Under the pieces are notes generated by a model, which was given only the letters and a program-made list of their open reading frames with translations, was not told where the DNA came from and did no database searches. The translations under genes were made by a program, and so were the position numbers. From the NCBI GenBank assembly GCA_963835955.1, contig CAWIHZ010000007.1, positions 4,197 to 68,196 of the forward strand: a stretch of 64,000 nucleotides of DNA, written 5' to 3'. The DNA is from Roseiarcus sp963835955 (GTDB taxonomy: Bacteria > Pseudomonadota > Alphaproteobacteria > Rhizobiales > Beijerinckiaceae). Below, in pieces: positions 10,801 through 19,007 of this stretch. How positions within the stretch are numbered: the first letter of the stretch is position 1; each line of letters begins with the position of its first letter.

Positions 10801-11507
10801 GCGTGGACGGCGTGCTCGTATTCGTCGAGATAGCGCGCTGCGTCCGCGGCGGTCGTCGCCGCCTCGCCCAGCATGTCGTAGGAAAACGAAAAGCCCCGCG
10901 CTTCGCGCTCGCGGCTGTTGCCGATCGCCTCCTCGATCGTCCGGCCAGTGACGAACTGCTCGCCCATCAGGCGCATCGCGACGTCGACGCCGCGGCGGAT
11001 GATCGGTTCGCCGCTGCGCGCGATCAGCCGGGTCAGCGCCGCCGAGAGGCCTTGCTCGCTCGTCGTCGCCACCAGCCGCCCGGTCAGCACCAGTCCCCAG
11101 GTGGCGGCGTTGACGAACAGCGACGGGCTATTGCCGATATGGGCGCGCCAGTCGCCGGGCGACAGCTTGTCGCGGATCAGCGCGTCGCGGGTGGCGGCGT
11201 CGGGAATGCGCAGCAGCGCCTCGGCGAGGCACATCAGCGCCACGCCCTCCTGGCTCGAGAGCGAGTATTCATGGATCAGGCCCTCGACCCCGCTCGACCG
11301 CGTCTTGGCCCGCAGCCGCCCAACCAGCCTGCGCGCGAGCGCCTCTACGCCTTTGCTCTGCTGCGCGCTCAGCGTCGCAAGATCGAGGAGCGGCGGCACG
11401 CACTCGGGCTCGGGGCGCCGATAGGCCGAGGTGATCGTGGCCCGCAATGGCGTTTGAGGGGCGATATCGGACCGGAACGCGGCGAAGAGGTCGGCGGCGG
11501 CGGTCAT
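7842..11507 (-). CDS. putA: bifunctional proline dehydrogenase / glutamate-semialdehyde dehydrogenase
   Basis: PutA oxidises proline to glutamate in two steps: FAD-linked proline dehydrogenase, then NAD-linked P5C dehydrogenase. The 1,221-residue protein has the FAD barrel in the N-terminal half, including SIKLSALHPRY and LMVRLVKGAYWDSEIKRAQ. The aldehyde dehydrogenase module follows, with AETGG near residue 797 and the catalytic Cys in GQRCSALR near 832. About 200 extra C-terminal residues follow. There is no N-terminal ribbon-helix-helix, so it should be a non-DNA-binding PutA of the long type with a C-terminal domain. It must dock at the inner membrane to pass electrons to quinone. ATG 11507 is preceded by GGAG. 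The gene stands alone on the minus strand. Confidence 0.97.
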   Translation of the reverse strand: MTAAADLFAAFRSDIAPQTPLRATITSAYRRPEPECVPPLLDLATLSAQQSKGVEALARRLVGRLRAKTRSSGVEGLIHEYSLSSQEGVALMCLAEALLRIPDAATRDALIRDKLSPGDWRAHIGNSPSLFVNAATWGLVLTGRLVATTSEQGLSAALTRLIARSGEPIIRRGVDVAMRLMGEQFVTGRTIEEAIGNSREREARGFSFSYDMLGEAATTAADAARYLDEYEHAVHAIGKASRHRGIYEGPGISIKLSALHPRYQRIKRARVMGELLPRTKRLAALAKSYDIGLNIDAEEADRLDLSLDLLEALCLDLDLAGWNGLGFVIQAYGKRCVFVIDWLIDLARRSGRRLMVRLVKGAYWDSEIKRAQVDGLEGFPVFTRKVHTDVSYLASARKLLAAADAVYPQFATHNAQTLASVLTMAGPDFYRGQYEFQCLHGMGEPLYEEVVGRDKLNRPCRVYAPVGSHETLLAYLVRRLLENGANTSFVNRVADPGVAVDELAADPVALARKVQPLGAPHEKIAAPRDLYWPQRANSRGLDFSDERRLAALAEGLELTARAARRALAPGAPDDGAGESVRNPADHDDVVGFTRHARSDEIAAAIAAAAAAAATWAAVAPDERAAILRRAADGLEAKNDELVGLIVREAGKSYANAVAEVREAADFLRYYSSEAARTLRPASPAPLGIVACISPWNFPLAIFTGQIAAALAAGNCVVAKPAEETPLIAAEAVGALHQAGVPVDALQLLPGAGEVGAALVADPRVQGVVFTGSTPVAGLIERELAGRLTRTGAPLPLIAETGGLNAMVVDSSALTEQVVGDVISSAFDSAGQRCSALRILCLQDDIADRTLTMLKGAMAELEVGDPRRLSVDVGPVITAEARDAINAHIETMRGRGFRVTQGPLPEAAARGTFVAPALIEVNAFADVEREVFGPVLHVLKYRREGLDALIDGINAAGYGLTFGLHTRIDETIARVVERIEAGNIYVNRNIIGATVGVQPFGGSRLSGTGPKAGGPLYLSRLVCEPPRDALDRLEGAGAALGTLRAYIDWLRAHRHDAEAERCVGFMARSPLGARIELAGPVGERNVYALRRRGKIAAVAASDSGLLIQIGAILATGNDAVVAAAARALKGLPDEVAPRVDLVEDPLSAPALAGALIEGEAAALAETSRKLAARPGPIVRLQALTPERLAAGEDYDLAALVEEVAIATNTAAAGGNASLMAIG

Positions 11508-11698
11508 GTCCGGGCTCCTCGAGGACGAATGTCGCGCTGACGCGCGTCAGCGTGATGGGGCGGCGACTGGCGATCCTATTCCCTCGAGCCGTCTCTTGCC
11601 TATGCCGCGAAATGGCCAGGCTAAGCCGCCGGTAATCTGTTCGCCGGAGACTGGGTTCGGGCCACACCCTTTTCTGCTCCCGTGCGCGGGAACGTCCC

Positions 11699-12874
11699 TT
11701 GGCCATTGAATTTCGCCGCGAGGTTCGGTTGGCGACAAATCGCAAAATTCTGGACGTCATGCGGGGGGCTGGCGGCTTTACCGCCGGATTTGACTATCTT
11801 CGCATCGGCCTTGCGCTCGCCGTGCTGGTCTGGCACTCCATCGGCGTCAGCACCGGGTCGGCGAGCCTGGACCAGGCGCTCTGGAGCGGTCCGTTCCGTT
11901 TCCTGCCCGCGGCCATATTGCCGATGTTCTTCGCGCTGTCGGGGTTTCTGGTCGCGGGAAGCCTCGAACGGACCCGGCGGCGCGAATTCGTGACGCTGCG
12001 CGCGCTGCGCCTGGTTCCCGCGCTCGCGGTCGAGGTCACGCTCTCGGCGCTCATCCTCGGCGCGCTGTTCACTATTCTGCCGCTGCGCGAATATCTGACC
12101 AGCCCGGACCTCGGCAGATATTTCGGCAACATTGTCGGGCTCGTCCACTTCACCCTGCCGGGCGTATTCGAGCACAACCCCCTTCCGCGCCTGGTCAATT
12201 TCCAGCTTTGGACCATTCCCTTCGAGCTGGAATGCTACTTCTTCCTTGTCTGCCTATCGACGGCGCTGCGCGACCGACGCGCCTTCGTCGCCGCCATCAT
12301 TCTGTTCTCGCTCGTCGCCACGCTCAACGCGTTCCTGTACTCGCCCGCCAGCGCGTTCGATCACGTGCCCGGGCGCGCGCTCGTCTCATCGTTCCTCGCC
12401 GCGGTCGGCCTGCATCGGTATCGAGACAAAATCCCCTATTCGTCCGTGCTCGGCGTCGTCGCCGGGATCGCAGCGGCGGCGCTGCTCGAGATCCCCAACG
12501 CCGCCTATCTCGCCGCCTTCCCGGTCGCCTATCTGACCGTGTGGCTCGGCTTGATGCGGCCGCCGAAAATTCCGTTCGGCGACCTGTCCTACGGAATCTA
12601 CCTGTTCCACTTCCCGCTCGAGCAGTCGATCGTGCATCTCTTCCCCAGCGTCAGAAGCTGGCAGGAGCTCACGCTGATGGCCCTGCCGCCGAGCCTGCTG
12701 TGCGCGTGGCTCTCCTGGAACCTGATCGAGCACCCGATCCTCAGCCGCAAAAAGCAGGCCCTGGCGGCGGCCGATCGCGCCTTCGCGGCGGCCGGCCGTC
12801 TCGCCGCCGCCGTTCTCCCGCGGCGCGAGCGGCGGGCAAAGGTTGGATCGAGCGCCGTCGCGCCGGCGGATTGA
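11699..12874 (+). CDS. acyltransferase family 3 integral membrane protein
   Basis: The 391-residue protein has about ten hydrophobic segments and the N-terminal signature of acyltransferase-3 proteins, FDYLRIGLALAVLVWHS, whose histidine is the usual catalytic residue. A second signature, RALRLVPALAVEV, follows the second membrane segment, and GDLSYGIYLFHFPLEQ marks the C-terminal part. Such proteins transfer acetyl or other acyl groups to surface polysaccharides or lipids from the inner membrane. The annotated start is TTG 11699; ATG 11759 (giving MRGAGGFTAGFDYLR) is a good alternative. The gene is divergent from putA and no sugar-polymer genes are adjacent, so its acceptor is unknown. Confidence 0.85.
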   Translation: MAIEFRREVRLATNRKILDVMRGAGGFTAGFDYLRIGLALAVLVWHSIGVSTGSASLDQALWSGPFRFLPAAILPMFFALSGFLVAGSLERTRRREFVTLRALRLVPALAVEVTLSALILGALFTILPLREYLTSPDLGRYFGNIVGLVHFTLPGVFEHNPLPRLVNFQLWTIPFELECYFFLVCLSTALRDRRAFVAAIILFSLVATLNAFLYSPASAFDHVPGRALVSSFLAAVGLHRYRDKIPYSSVLGVVAGIAAAALLEIPNAAYLAAFPVAYLTVWLGLMRPPKIPFGDLSYGIYLFHFPLEQSIVHLFPSVRSWQELTLMALPPSLLCAWLSWNLIEHPILSRKKQALAAADRAFAAAGRLAAAVLPRRERRAKVGSSAVAPAD

Positions 12875-13024
12875 CGTGGTCGACGGTTTTTCGCCGACGC
12901 AGAAGCGAGAGTTGCGCTAGCGACGCCCGAAATGGACTTGACGCTGCGGCATTTCCTCGGCGTCACGAGCTGCGCTGCGGAGGGTCGGGTATTGTGCTAG
13001 CTTCCAGTATCGGGAGCTGGCGCA

Positions 13025-14794
13025 ATGAGCGAGACCCGGAAGATCGCGGCGATTCTGGCCGCCGACGTCGTAGGTTTCAGCCGGCTCGCAAGCGCCGACG
13101 AAGAGCGCATTTTGGCGCGGATGCGCGCTCTGCGCAGCGACCTCATCGATCCTGCCGTTACCGTGCATCACGGCCGAGTGGTGAAGCGCACCGGCGACGG
13201 GGCGATCGTCGAATTCCGCAGCGTGGTCGAGGCCGTCCGTTGCGCGCTCGAAGTGCAGGAAGGGATGATCGAGCGGAACGCCGGGGTGCCGCCCGAGCGA
13301 CGGATCGAATTCCGCATCGGAATCCATCTCGGCGACGTCATCGAGGAGAGCGACGGCGACCTGATGGGCGAGGGCGTCAACATCGCCGCGCGTCTCCAGG
13401 GCTTGGCCGAACCCGGAGGCGTGTGCTTGTCGGAGGACGCGTATCGTCTGGTCAAGGCGCGGCTCGATCTGGCGTTCAAAGACCTCGGGCAGACCCAGCT
13501 CAAGAACATCGCCGAACCGATCAGAGTCTACGCGATCGACGCCAGCGCGGCGACGCCGACGAAATTCGCGCCCCAGGCCCAGCCCGTCCCGATCCTCCGG
13601 CTTGCGCTGCCTGACAAGCCTTCGATTGCGGTCCTCCCGTTCCAAAACATGAGCGGAGACCCGGAGCAGGATTATTTCGCCGACGGGATGGTCGAGGACA
13701 TCGTCACCGGCTTGTCGCGGATCAAGTGGCTGTTCGTGATCGCGCGCAATTCGAGCTTCGTTTACAAAGGCAGAGCCGTCGACGTTCGGCAGGTGGGCCG
13801 CGAGCTTGGCGTGCGCTATCTCCTGGAAGGCGGCGTGCGCAAAGCGGGTGGGCGCGTGCGCATCACCGCGCAGCTCGTCGAAGCTGAAACCGGGGCGCAT
13901 CTCTGGGCCGACAAGTTCGACGGCGGATTGGAGGACGTTTTCGACTTGCAAGATCAGATCACCGATCGAGTTGTGGGCATCGTCGAGCCGAGCATCCGCA
14001 AGTCGGAAATCGATCGTTCGCGCCGAAAGCGCCCGGAAAGCCTCGACGCTTACGACCTCTATCTGCGGGCTTTGCCGTATCTCGCGTCGATTTCGATCGC
14101 CGACGCCCCGCTCGCTGGCAACCTGCTCGAGGACGCGCTCAAGCTCGACCGGAAATACCCCGCCGCCCATGCTTATCTTGCGTGGTCTCGCCAGATTTCT
14201 TTCACACATGACGGATTCGACGAGGATGATAAGATCGCAGGGCTCCGGCACGCGCGCGCGGCGATCGCAAATGACGTGGATGACGCGACGGCGCTCGCGG
14301 TTGGCGCGATGGTGATTGGCCTCTTGGGCAAGGACGCCGCCGCTGCGCTCAATGCGGTTGAGCGCGCCTTGTCATTTAACGCTTCGTCCGCCGCCGCACA
14401 TTTTTTTGGCGCGCAATTGTATGCTTGGAGCGGCGACCCCGTCGCCGGGACTGAATATGCCCATCGGGCGCTGCGCTTGAGCCCCTTCGATCCGCTCGCC
14501 TATGTAGCCCATCTCGCGCTCGCCGTGGCGGCGCTCCAGGAGGGGCGGTACGAAGAGTTGGCGGCGTACTGGGGAAAGTGCGCTCAAGCCAATCCCAGTT
14601 TCGGCGCGTTCGCTATGGCCCAGGCAGAGATGCTGGCGCTCGCGGGACGGATGGAGGAGGCGAAGCCGATCTTTGCGCGCGGGATGGAGCTCGAACCCGA
14701 ATTCCGAATTCGCACGATTCTCGAGCTCGGATACGTTCCAGAACTTGCTGAGAAATTTGTGCGCGCGGCCAGATTGTTGGGAGCGCCCGAATGA
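13025..14794 (+). CDS. class III adenylate cyclase with TolB-like and TPR regions
   Basis: The 589-residue protein starts MSETRKIAAILAADVVGFS, the usual opening of rhizobial cyclase-TPR proteins. The metal Asp is in AADVVGFS and the second conserved segment is KRTGDGAIVEF. After the cyclase (about residues 1-180) comes a TolB-N-like stretch, SIAVLPFQNMSGDPEQDYFADGMVEDI. TPR-like repeats run to the end. GGGAGC precedes ATG 13025 at good distance. It probably makes cAMP in response to something bound by the C-terminal repeats; which ligand is unknown. No membrane segment is evident. It is the second class III cyclase in the window, architecturally distinct from the one at 416. Confidence 0.9.
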   Translation: MSETRKIAAILAADVVGFSRLASADEERILARMRALRSDLIDPAVTVHHGRVVKRTGDGAIVEFRSVVEAVRCALEVQEGMIERNAGVPPERRIEFRIGIHLGDVIEESDGDLMGEGVNIAARLQGLAEPGGVCLSEDAYRLVKARLDLAFKDLGQTQLKNIAEPIRVYAIDASAATPTKFAPQAQPVPILRLALPDKPSIAVLPFQNMSGDPEQDYFADGMVEDIVTGLSRIKWLFVIARNSSFVYKGRAVDVRQVGRELGVRYLLEGGVRKAGGRVRITAQLVEAETGAHLWADKFDGGLEDVFDLQDQITDRVVGIVEPSIRKSEIDRSRRKRPESLDAYDLYLRALPYLASISIADAPLAGNLLEDALKLDRKYPAAHAYLAWSRQISFTHDGFDEDDKIAGLRHARAAIANDVDDATALAVGAMVIGLLGKDAAAALNAVERALSFNASSAAAHFFGAQLYAWSGDPVAGTEYAHRALRLSPFDPLAYVAHLALAVAALQEGRYEELAAYWGKCAQANPSFGAFAMAQAEMLALAGRMEEAKPIFARGMELEPEFRIRTILELGYVPELAEKFVRAARLLGAPE

Positions 14795-14945
14795 CCTTCG
14801 TTCGTGGGCGTCATTGAATTTGCGTTGGCCACAGGAACCGAGGACCCGGTTCAACCCAGCATGCGGCTGTCTGGGCGGTCTTTAGGTGATTTGAAGACTC
14901 TGTCGCCCTGTATAACATTGCAACCGACGGAACGTTGGGCGCGGG

Positions 14946-15611
14946 ATGCGAACGGATAGGGATGCGACGCTCGGTCTGATCCTCGACGGCGGGCGCGCGC
15001 GGCGCATGGGCGGCGCCGATAAGGGCCTCATCGCGCTGGCGGGCAGGCCGATGCTCGCGCGCGTCATCGAGCGCCTGCGTCCTCAATGCGGGGCGCTCGC
15101 GCTCAGCGCGAGCGGCGATCCGGCGCGCTTCGCCAGTTTCGGCCTCCCGGTCCTCGCCGACGACCCGCCGGGTTTCGCCGGTCCGCTCGCCGGGATTCTG
15201 GCGGGGCTCGAGTCTTGCGCTCAATCGGCGCCGCCGCGCCTGGCGTATGTGGCCAGTCTGGCGGCGGACGCGCCGTTCGCGCCGGCCGATTTCGTCGCGC
15301 GGCTGCACGCGGCCCGTCGCGCGGCGGAGGCCGAGATCGCCGTCGCCGCGTCGGGCGGGCGCACGCATCACATCGCCGCGCTGTGGCCGGTCGCGCTTGC
15401 GGCCGAGTTGCGCCGCGCGCTTCGATCGGAGGGGCTGCGCAAGGTCGAGAGCTTCGCGGCGCGTTTCCGCCTCGCTTCCGCCGAATGGCCGAGCGAGCCG
15501 ATCGATCCGTTTTTCAATGTCAATACGCCCGAAGACCTCGCGCTCGCTGAGGCGCTGCTGCGCGCCGGCTTCCGGCGCCGACGTCCGCGCGAATTGACGG
15601 GAATGGGCTGA
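14946..15611 (+). CDS. mobA: molybdenum cofactor guanylyltransferase
   Basis: MobA joins GMP to molybdopterin to form the guanine dinucleotide cofactor used by DMSO-reductase-family enzymes. The 221-residue product has the nucleotidyltransferase signature near residues 12-28, GLILDGGRARRMGGADKGL, in which the usual LAGG reads LDGG. It also has the expected DPPGFAGPLAGILAGL and FFNVNTPEDLALAE segments. Length is normal for the family. mobB starts 17 bases downstream, so the two are almost certainly one operon. The ATG is preceded by a weak ribosome site. Confidence 0.93.
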   Translation: MRTDRDATLGLILDGGRARRMGGADKGLIALAGRPMLARVIERLRPQCGALALSASGDPARFASFGLPVLADDPPGFAGPLAGILAGLESCAQSAPPRLAYVASLAADAPFAPADFVARLHAARRAAEAEIAVAASGGRTHHIAALWPVALAAELRRALRSEGLRKVESFAARFRLASAEWPSEPIDPFFNVNTPEDLALAEALLRAGFRRRRPRELTGMG

Positions 15612-15628
15612 GGGAAGGAGAGGCGCCG

Positions 15629-16165
15629 ATGCGCGTGATCGGCCTCGCTGGCTGGAGCGGAGCGGGCAAGACGACGCTGATCGTGCGTCTCATTCCCGAA
15701 CTCCAACGTCGCGGCTACAGCGTGTCGACGCTCAAGCACGCCCATCACGACTTCGACGTCGACCAGCCCGGCAAGGATTCTTTTGAGCACCGGGCCGCGG
15801 GCGCGCGTGAGGTTCTGGTCGCCTCCTCCGCCCGGCTGGCCCTGATGCGCGAGTTGCGCGGCGCGCCCGAGCCGCCGCTCGCCGATCTTTTGCGCCTGCT
15901 CGCGCCGGTCGATCTTGTTCTCGTCGAGGGCTTCAAGCGCGACGCGCTCGCCAAGATCGAAATCTGGCGCGAAGCAACCGGCAAGGCGCCGATCCATCAG
16001 CAGGACCCGCATGTCGTGGCGCTCGCCAGCGATAGCCCTGCGCCGCCCCCGCGCCTGCCGCATGCGCGTATCGACGATGTCGCCGCCGTGGCCGATCTGG
16101 TGCTGGCGCATGCGGAGCCGGTCGAAACTGTGCTCGCGCGGCTTGCGCGCTCTCCGGGGCCGTAA
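15629..16165 (+). CDS. mobB: molybdopterin-guanine dinucleotide biosynthesis adapter protein
   Basis: The 178-residue product has the MobB P-loop GWSGAGKTT near the N-terminus and HAHHDFDVDQPGKDSFEHRAAGA, a segment typical of this GTP-binding family. MobB partners with MobA and helps supply GTP or hand over cofactor; it is usually dispensable. GGAGAGG lies just before ATG 15629. The pairing with mobA, 17 bases upstream, supports the call. Confidence 0.93.
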   Translation: MRVIGLAGWSGAGKTTLIVRLIPELQRRGYSVSTLKHAHHDFDVDQPGKDSFEHRAAGAREVLVASSARLALMRELRGAPEPPLADLLRLLAPVDLVLVEGFKRDALAKIEIWREATGKAPIHQQDPHVVALASDSPAPPPRLPHARIDDVAAVADLVLAHAEPVETVLARLARSPGP

Positions 16166-16339
16166 CCCGCCGGGCGGGGCATGATGGCGCGATGCGACGT
16201 CGAGATCGCCACAAGGCGAAGGGATTCGCCTTGTCACGTCCTCAACGCCAAGGCTAGTCTTCGCCAATGGGGAGCGAGCAAGCGACGCCGCGAACGGCGG
16301 CCGGCCCAGGCTCCCGGATATTCGACAGGTGGAGCGCTC

Positions 16340-17527
16340 ATGAGCTTTCGTCTTAAGACACTCGTCTTCGCCGCGGCGTTCGCCGCCTCCGCCGGGGCGG
16401 CCGCCGCGGCCGATCTGAAGATCGCCCTGATCCGCGGCCTTACCGGTCCGCTCCAGGCCTACGCCAAGCAGACCGAAACCGGCTTCATGCTCGGCCTCGA
16501 ATACGCGACCAAGGGGACGATGGAGGTCGACGGACGCAAGATCGTCGTCATCACCAAGGACGACCAGAGCAAGCCCGACCTCGCCAAGACGGCGCTGGCG
16601 GAAGCTTACGAGGACGACGGCGTCGACATCGCCGTCGGCACGACGTCGTCGGCGGCCGCGCTGGCGATGCTGCCGGTCGCAGAGGAGCACAAGAAAATCC
16701 TGGTCGTCGAACCCGCGGTCGCCGACGCGATCACCGGATCCAAGTGGAATCGCTATATCTTCCGCACCGCGCGCAACTCGTCGCAGGATGCGATTTCCAA
16801 TGCGGTCGCGATTGGCCAGGCGGGCGAGCACGTAGGGACCCTGGCGCAGGATTACGCCTTCGGCCGCGACGGCGTGGCCGCGTTCAAGGAGGCGCTCGCC
16901 AGGACCGGCGCGACCGTCGACGCGGAAGAATACGCGCCGATCAACACCACCGACTTCACCGCCCCAGCGCAGCGCCTGTTCGACGCCCTGAAGGACAAAC
17001 CCGGCCGCAAGATCATCTGGATCATCTGGGCGGGCGGCGGCGATCCCCTCGACAAGCTCGCCGATCTCGACCCCGGCCGCTACGGCATCGAGCTTTCGAC
17101 CGGGGGCAACATCCTGCCCGCGCTCGTGGCCTACAAGCGTTTCCCCGGCCTCGAGGGCGCCACCTACTACTATTATGGAATCCCCAAGAACCCGATCAAC
17201 GACTGGCTGGTGGCCGAGCATGAGAAGCGCTTCCACGCGCCGCCGGATTTCTTTACCTGCGGCGGCTTCGCCGCGGCGATGGCGGTCGTCACCGCGGTCG
17301 AGAAGGCGAAATCGACGGACACGGAGAAGCTCATCTCCACGATGGAAGGGATGGCGTTCGACACGCCCAAGGGCAAGATGATCTTCCGCAAAGAAGATCA
17401 CCAGGCGCTTCAGTCGATGTATGCGTTCAAGATCAAGGTCGACCCGAAAGTGGCCTGGGGAATCCCCGTGCTCACGCGCGAGTTGACGATCAAGGACATG
17501 GACATCCCGATCCGCAACAAGCGATGA
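16340..17527 (+). CDS. ABC importer substrate-binding protein, branched-chain amino-acid type
   Basis: The 395-residue periplasmic protein begins MSFRLKTLVFAAAFAASAG, a typical signal peptide with cleavage near AAAAAD. The mature part has the Leu/Ile/Val-binding fold: LKIALIRGLTGPLQAYA, then KIVVITKDDQSKPDLAKTA, and EHVGTLAQDYAFGRDG. AGGTGGAG precedes ATG 16340; the frame is open further upstream but the signal peptide fixes this start. Its stop overlaps the next gene by ATGA, heading a five-gene importer operon. Members of this class bind amino acids, amides or aromatic acids. The ligand here cannot be told; the benzoate genes 6 kb away make an aromatic acid possible but unproven. Confidence 0.88.
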   Translation: MSFRLKTLVFAAAFAASAGAAAAADLKIALIRGLTGPLQAYAKQTETGFMLGLEYATKGTMEVDGRKIVVITKDDQSKPDLAKTALAEAYEDDGVDIAVGTTSSAAALAMLPVAEEHKKILVVEPAVADAITGSKWNRYIFRTARNSSQDAISNAVAIGQAGEHVGTLAQDYAFGRDGVAAFKEALARTGATVDAEEYAPINTTDFTAPAQRLFDALKDKPGRKIIWIIWAGGGDPLDKLADLDPGRYGIELSTGGNILPALVAYKRFPGLEGATYYYYGIPKNPINDWLVAEHEKRFHAPPDFFTCGGFAAAMAVVTAVEKAKSTDTEKLISTMEGMAFDTPKGKMIFRKEDHQALQSMYAFKIKVDPKVAWGIPVLTRELTIKDMDIPIRNKR

Positions 17528-18288
17528 CCCCGTCACTGGAGACGCGCGATCTCACCATCCGGTTCGGGGGCCATGTCGCGGTCGATCACGTCTCCTGCGC
17601 CTTTCAGCCCGGCGAGCTGACCGCAATCGTCGGGCCGAACGGCGCGGGCAAGACCACATACTTCAATCTGATGTCGGGCCAGCTTCGCGCTTCCGACGGC
17701 GCGGTCATGATCGATGGCGACGACGTGACGCGGCTCGGTCCGGCGCAGCGCACGCGGCTCGGCATTGGCAGGGCGTTCCAGCTCACCAACCTCTTTCCTC
17801 GCCTCAGCGTCGCCGAGAACGTCCGGCTCGCGACTCAGGCCGTGTCCGGCGTGCATTACGACATGCGGCGGCCCTGGGGCGCGGGCGTCGATCTGATCGA
17901 GCGCGCCGATTCGGTGCTCCAATCGGTCGGCCTCTTCGCAAAACGCAATGTGTTCGCCTTCGCTCTGCCGCACGGCGACCAGCGCAAGCTCGAAGTCGCG
18001 ATGATGATGGCGCTCGAGCCGAGGATCTTCATGTTCGACGAGCCGACGGCCGGCATGAGCGTCGATGATGTCCCGGTCTTGCTCGATCTGATCGCGCGGC
18101 TGAAGGCCGACAAGACCAAGACGATCCTGCTGGTCGAGCACAAAATGGACGTCGTGCGCTCGCTCGCCGACCGCATCATTGTCCTGACCGACGGCCGGCT
18201 GGCGGCGGACGGCGAGCCCGAGGCGGTGATTGCGTCGCCGGTCGTGCGGGAAGCCTATCTCGGAATCGCGCCGGGGAAAGTGGCATGA
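17524..18288 (+). CDS. ABC importer ATP-binding protein, LivG type
   Basis: This 254-residue ATPase energises the importer. Walker A is GPNGAGKTT, and Walker B is IFMFDEPTAGMS. The ABC signature normally reading LSxGxQRxLE is altered to LPHGDQRKLE. The last residues, around VVREAYLGIAP, match the LivG-type C-terminus that ends in 'eaYLG'. ATG overlaps the upstream stop by ATGA and the downstream start does the same, so the subunits are probably translationally coupled. Confidence 0.92.
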   Translation: MTPSLETRDLTIRFGGHVAVDHVSCAFQPGELTAIVGPNGAGKTTYFNLMSGQLRASDGAVMIDGDDVTRLGPAQRTRLGIGRAFQLTNLFPRLSVAENVRLATQAVSGVHYDMRRPWGAGVDLIERADSVLQSVGLFAKRNVFAFALPHGDQRKLEVAMMMALEPRIFMFDEPTAGMSVDDVPVLLDLIARLKADKTKTILLVEHKMDVVRSLADRIIVLTDGRLAADGEPEAVIASPVVREAYLGIAPGKVA

Positions 18289-19007
18289 GCGCGATGCTCA
18301 CGCTCGAGGGCGTCCACACCCATATCGGCCGCTATCACATATTGCAGGGCGTCGATTTCGACGCGCCGGCGGGCCGGACGACCATGCTGCTCGGCCGCAA
18401 CGGCGCCGGCAAGACCACCGCCTTGCGCACGATCATGGGGCTGTGGCGCGCTTCGAAGGGCCGCATCGCGCTGGGCGGGACGCCCTTGCAGGGGATGGCC
18501 GCGAGCGATGTCGCGCGCCTCGGCGTCGGCTACGCGCCAGAGACCATGGCGGTGTTCTCCGATCTATCCGTCAAGGAGAACCTGGTGCTCGGCGCGCGAT
18601 CCGGCCCACTGGACAGCGCGCGCCTTGACTGGATTTTCGGCTTCTTCCCGGCATTGCGGAAATTCTGGCAGTCGCGAGCCGGCTCGCTGTCGGGCGGACA
18701 GAAGCAGATGCTGTCGATCGCCAGAGCGATCGTCGAACCGCGCGAACTGCTGCTGATCGACGAGCCGACCAAGGGCCTAGCCCCGGCGATCGTCGGCTCG
18801 CTGATCGCCTGCCTCAAGGAGATCAAGGCGACGGGCGTCACCATTCTCCTGGTCGAGCAGAACTTCCGCGTCGCGCGAGAGGTCGGCGATGCGGTTCGCA
18901 TAATGGACAACGGCCGCATCGCGCATCGCGGCGCGATGGCGGACCTCGCCGCCGACGAGGGGTTGCAGAACCGCCTTCTCGGCCTCAGCCTGGACGCGCA
19001 TCGATGA
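18285..19007 (+). CDS. ABC importer ATP-binding protein, LivF type
   Basis: This is the second ATPase of the importer, 240 residues. It has Walker A GRNGAGKTTALRTIMGLW, signature LSGGQKQMLSIARAI and Walker B LLLIDEPTKGLAP, the LivF pattern (LivF proteins read 'DEPs.GLAP'). The switch histidine of most ABC ATPases is replaced: the segment reads ILLVEQNF, as is usual in LivF. It is overlapped by ATGA at both ends. Confidence 0.92.
   Translation: MSAMLTLEGVHTHIGRYHILQGVDFDAPAGRTTMLLGRNGAGKTTALRTIMGLWRASKGRIALGGTPLQGMAASDVARLGVGYAPETMAVFSDLSVKENLVLGARSGPLDSARLDWIFGFFPALRKFWQSRAGSLSGGQKQMLSIARAIVEPRELLLIDEPTKGLAPAIVGSLIACLKEIKATGVTILLVEQNFRVAREVGDAVRIMDNGRIAHRGAMADLAADEGLQNRLLGLSLDAHR

Noticed and set aside
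7701..11540. Two long plus-strand frames opposite putA
   Set aside because: Both mirror PutA codons and carry low-complexity Arg/Gly/Asp sequence; PutA motifs on the minus strand are unambiguous.
15368..17536. 722-codon minus-strand frame across mobA, mobB and the binding protein
   Set aside because: Runs antisense through three clearly recognised genes and has Arg/Asp/Gly-rich sequence with no family features; a GC-content artefact.
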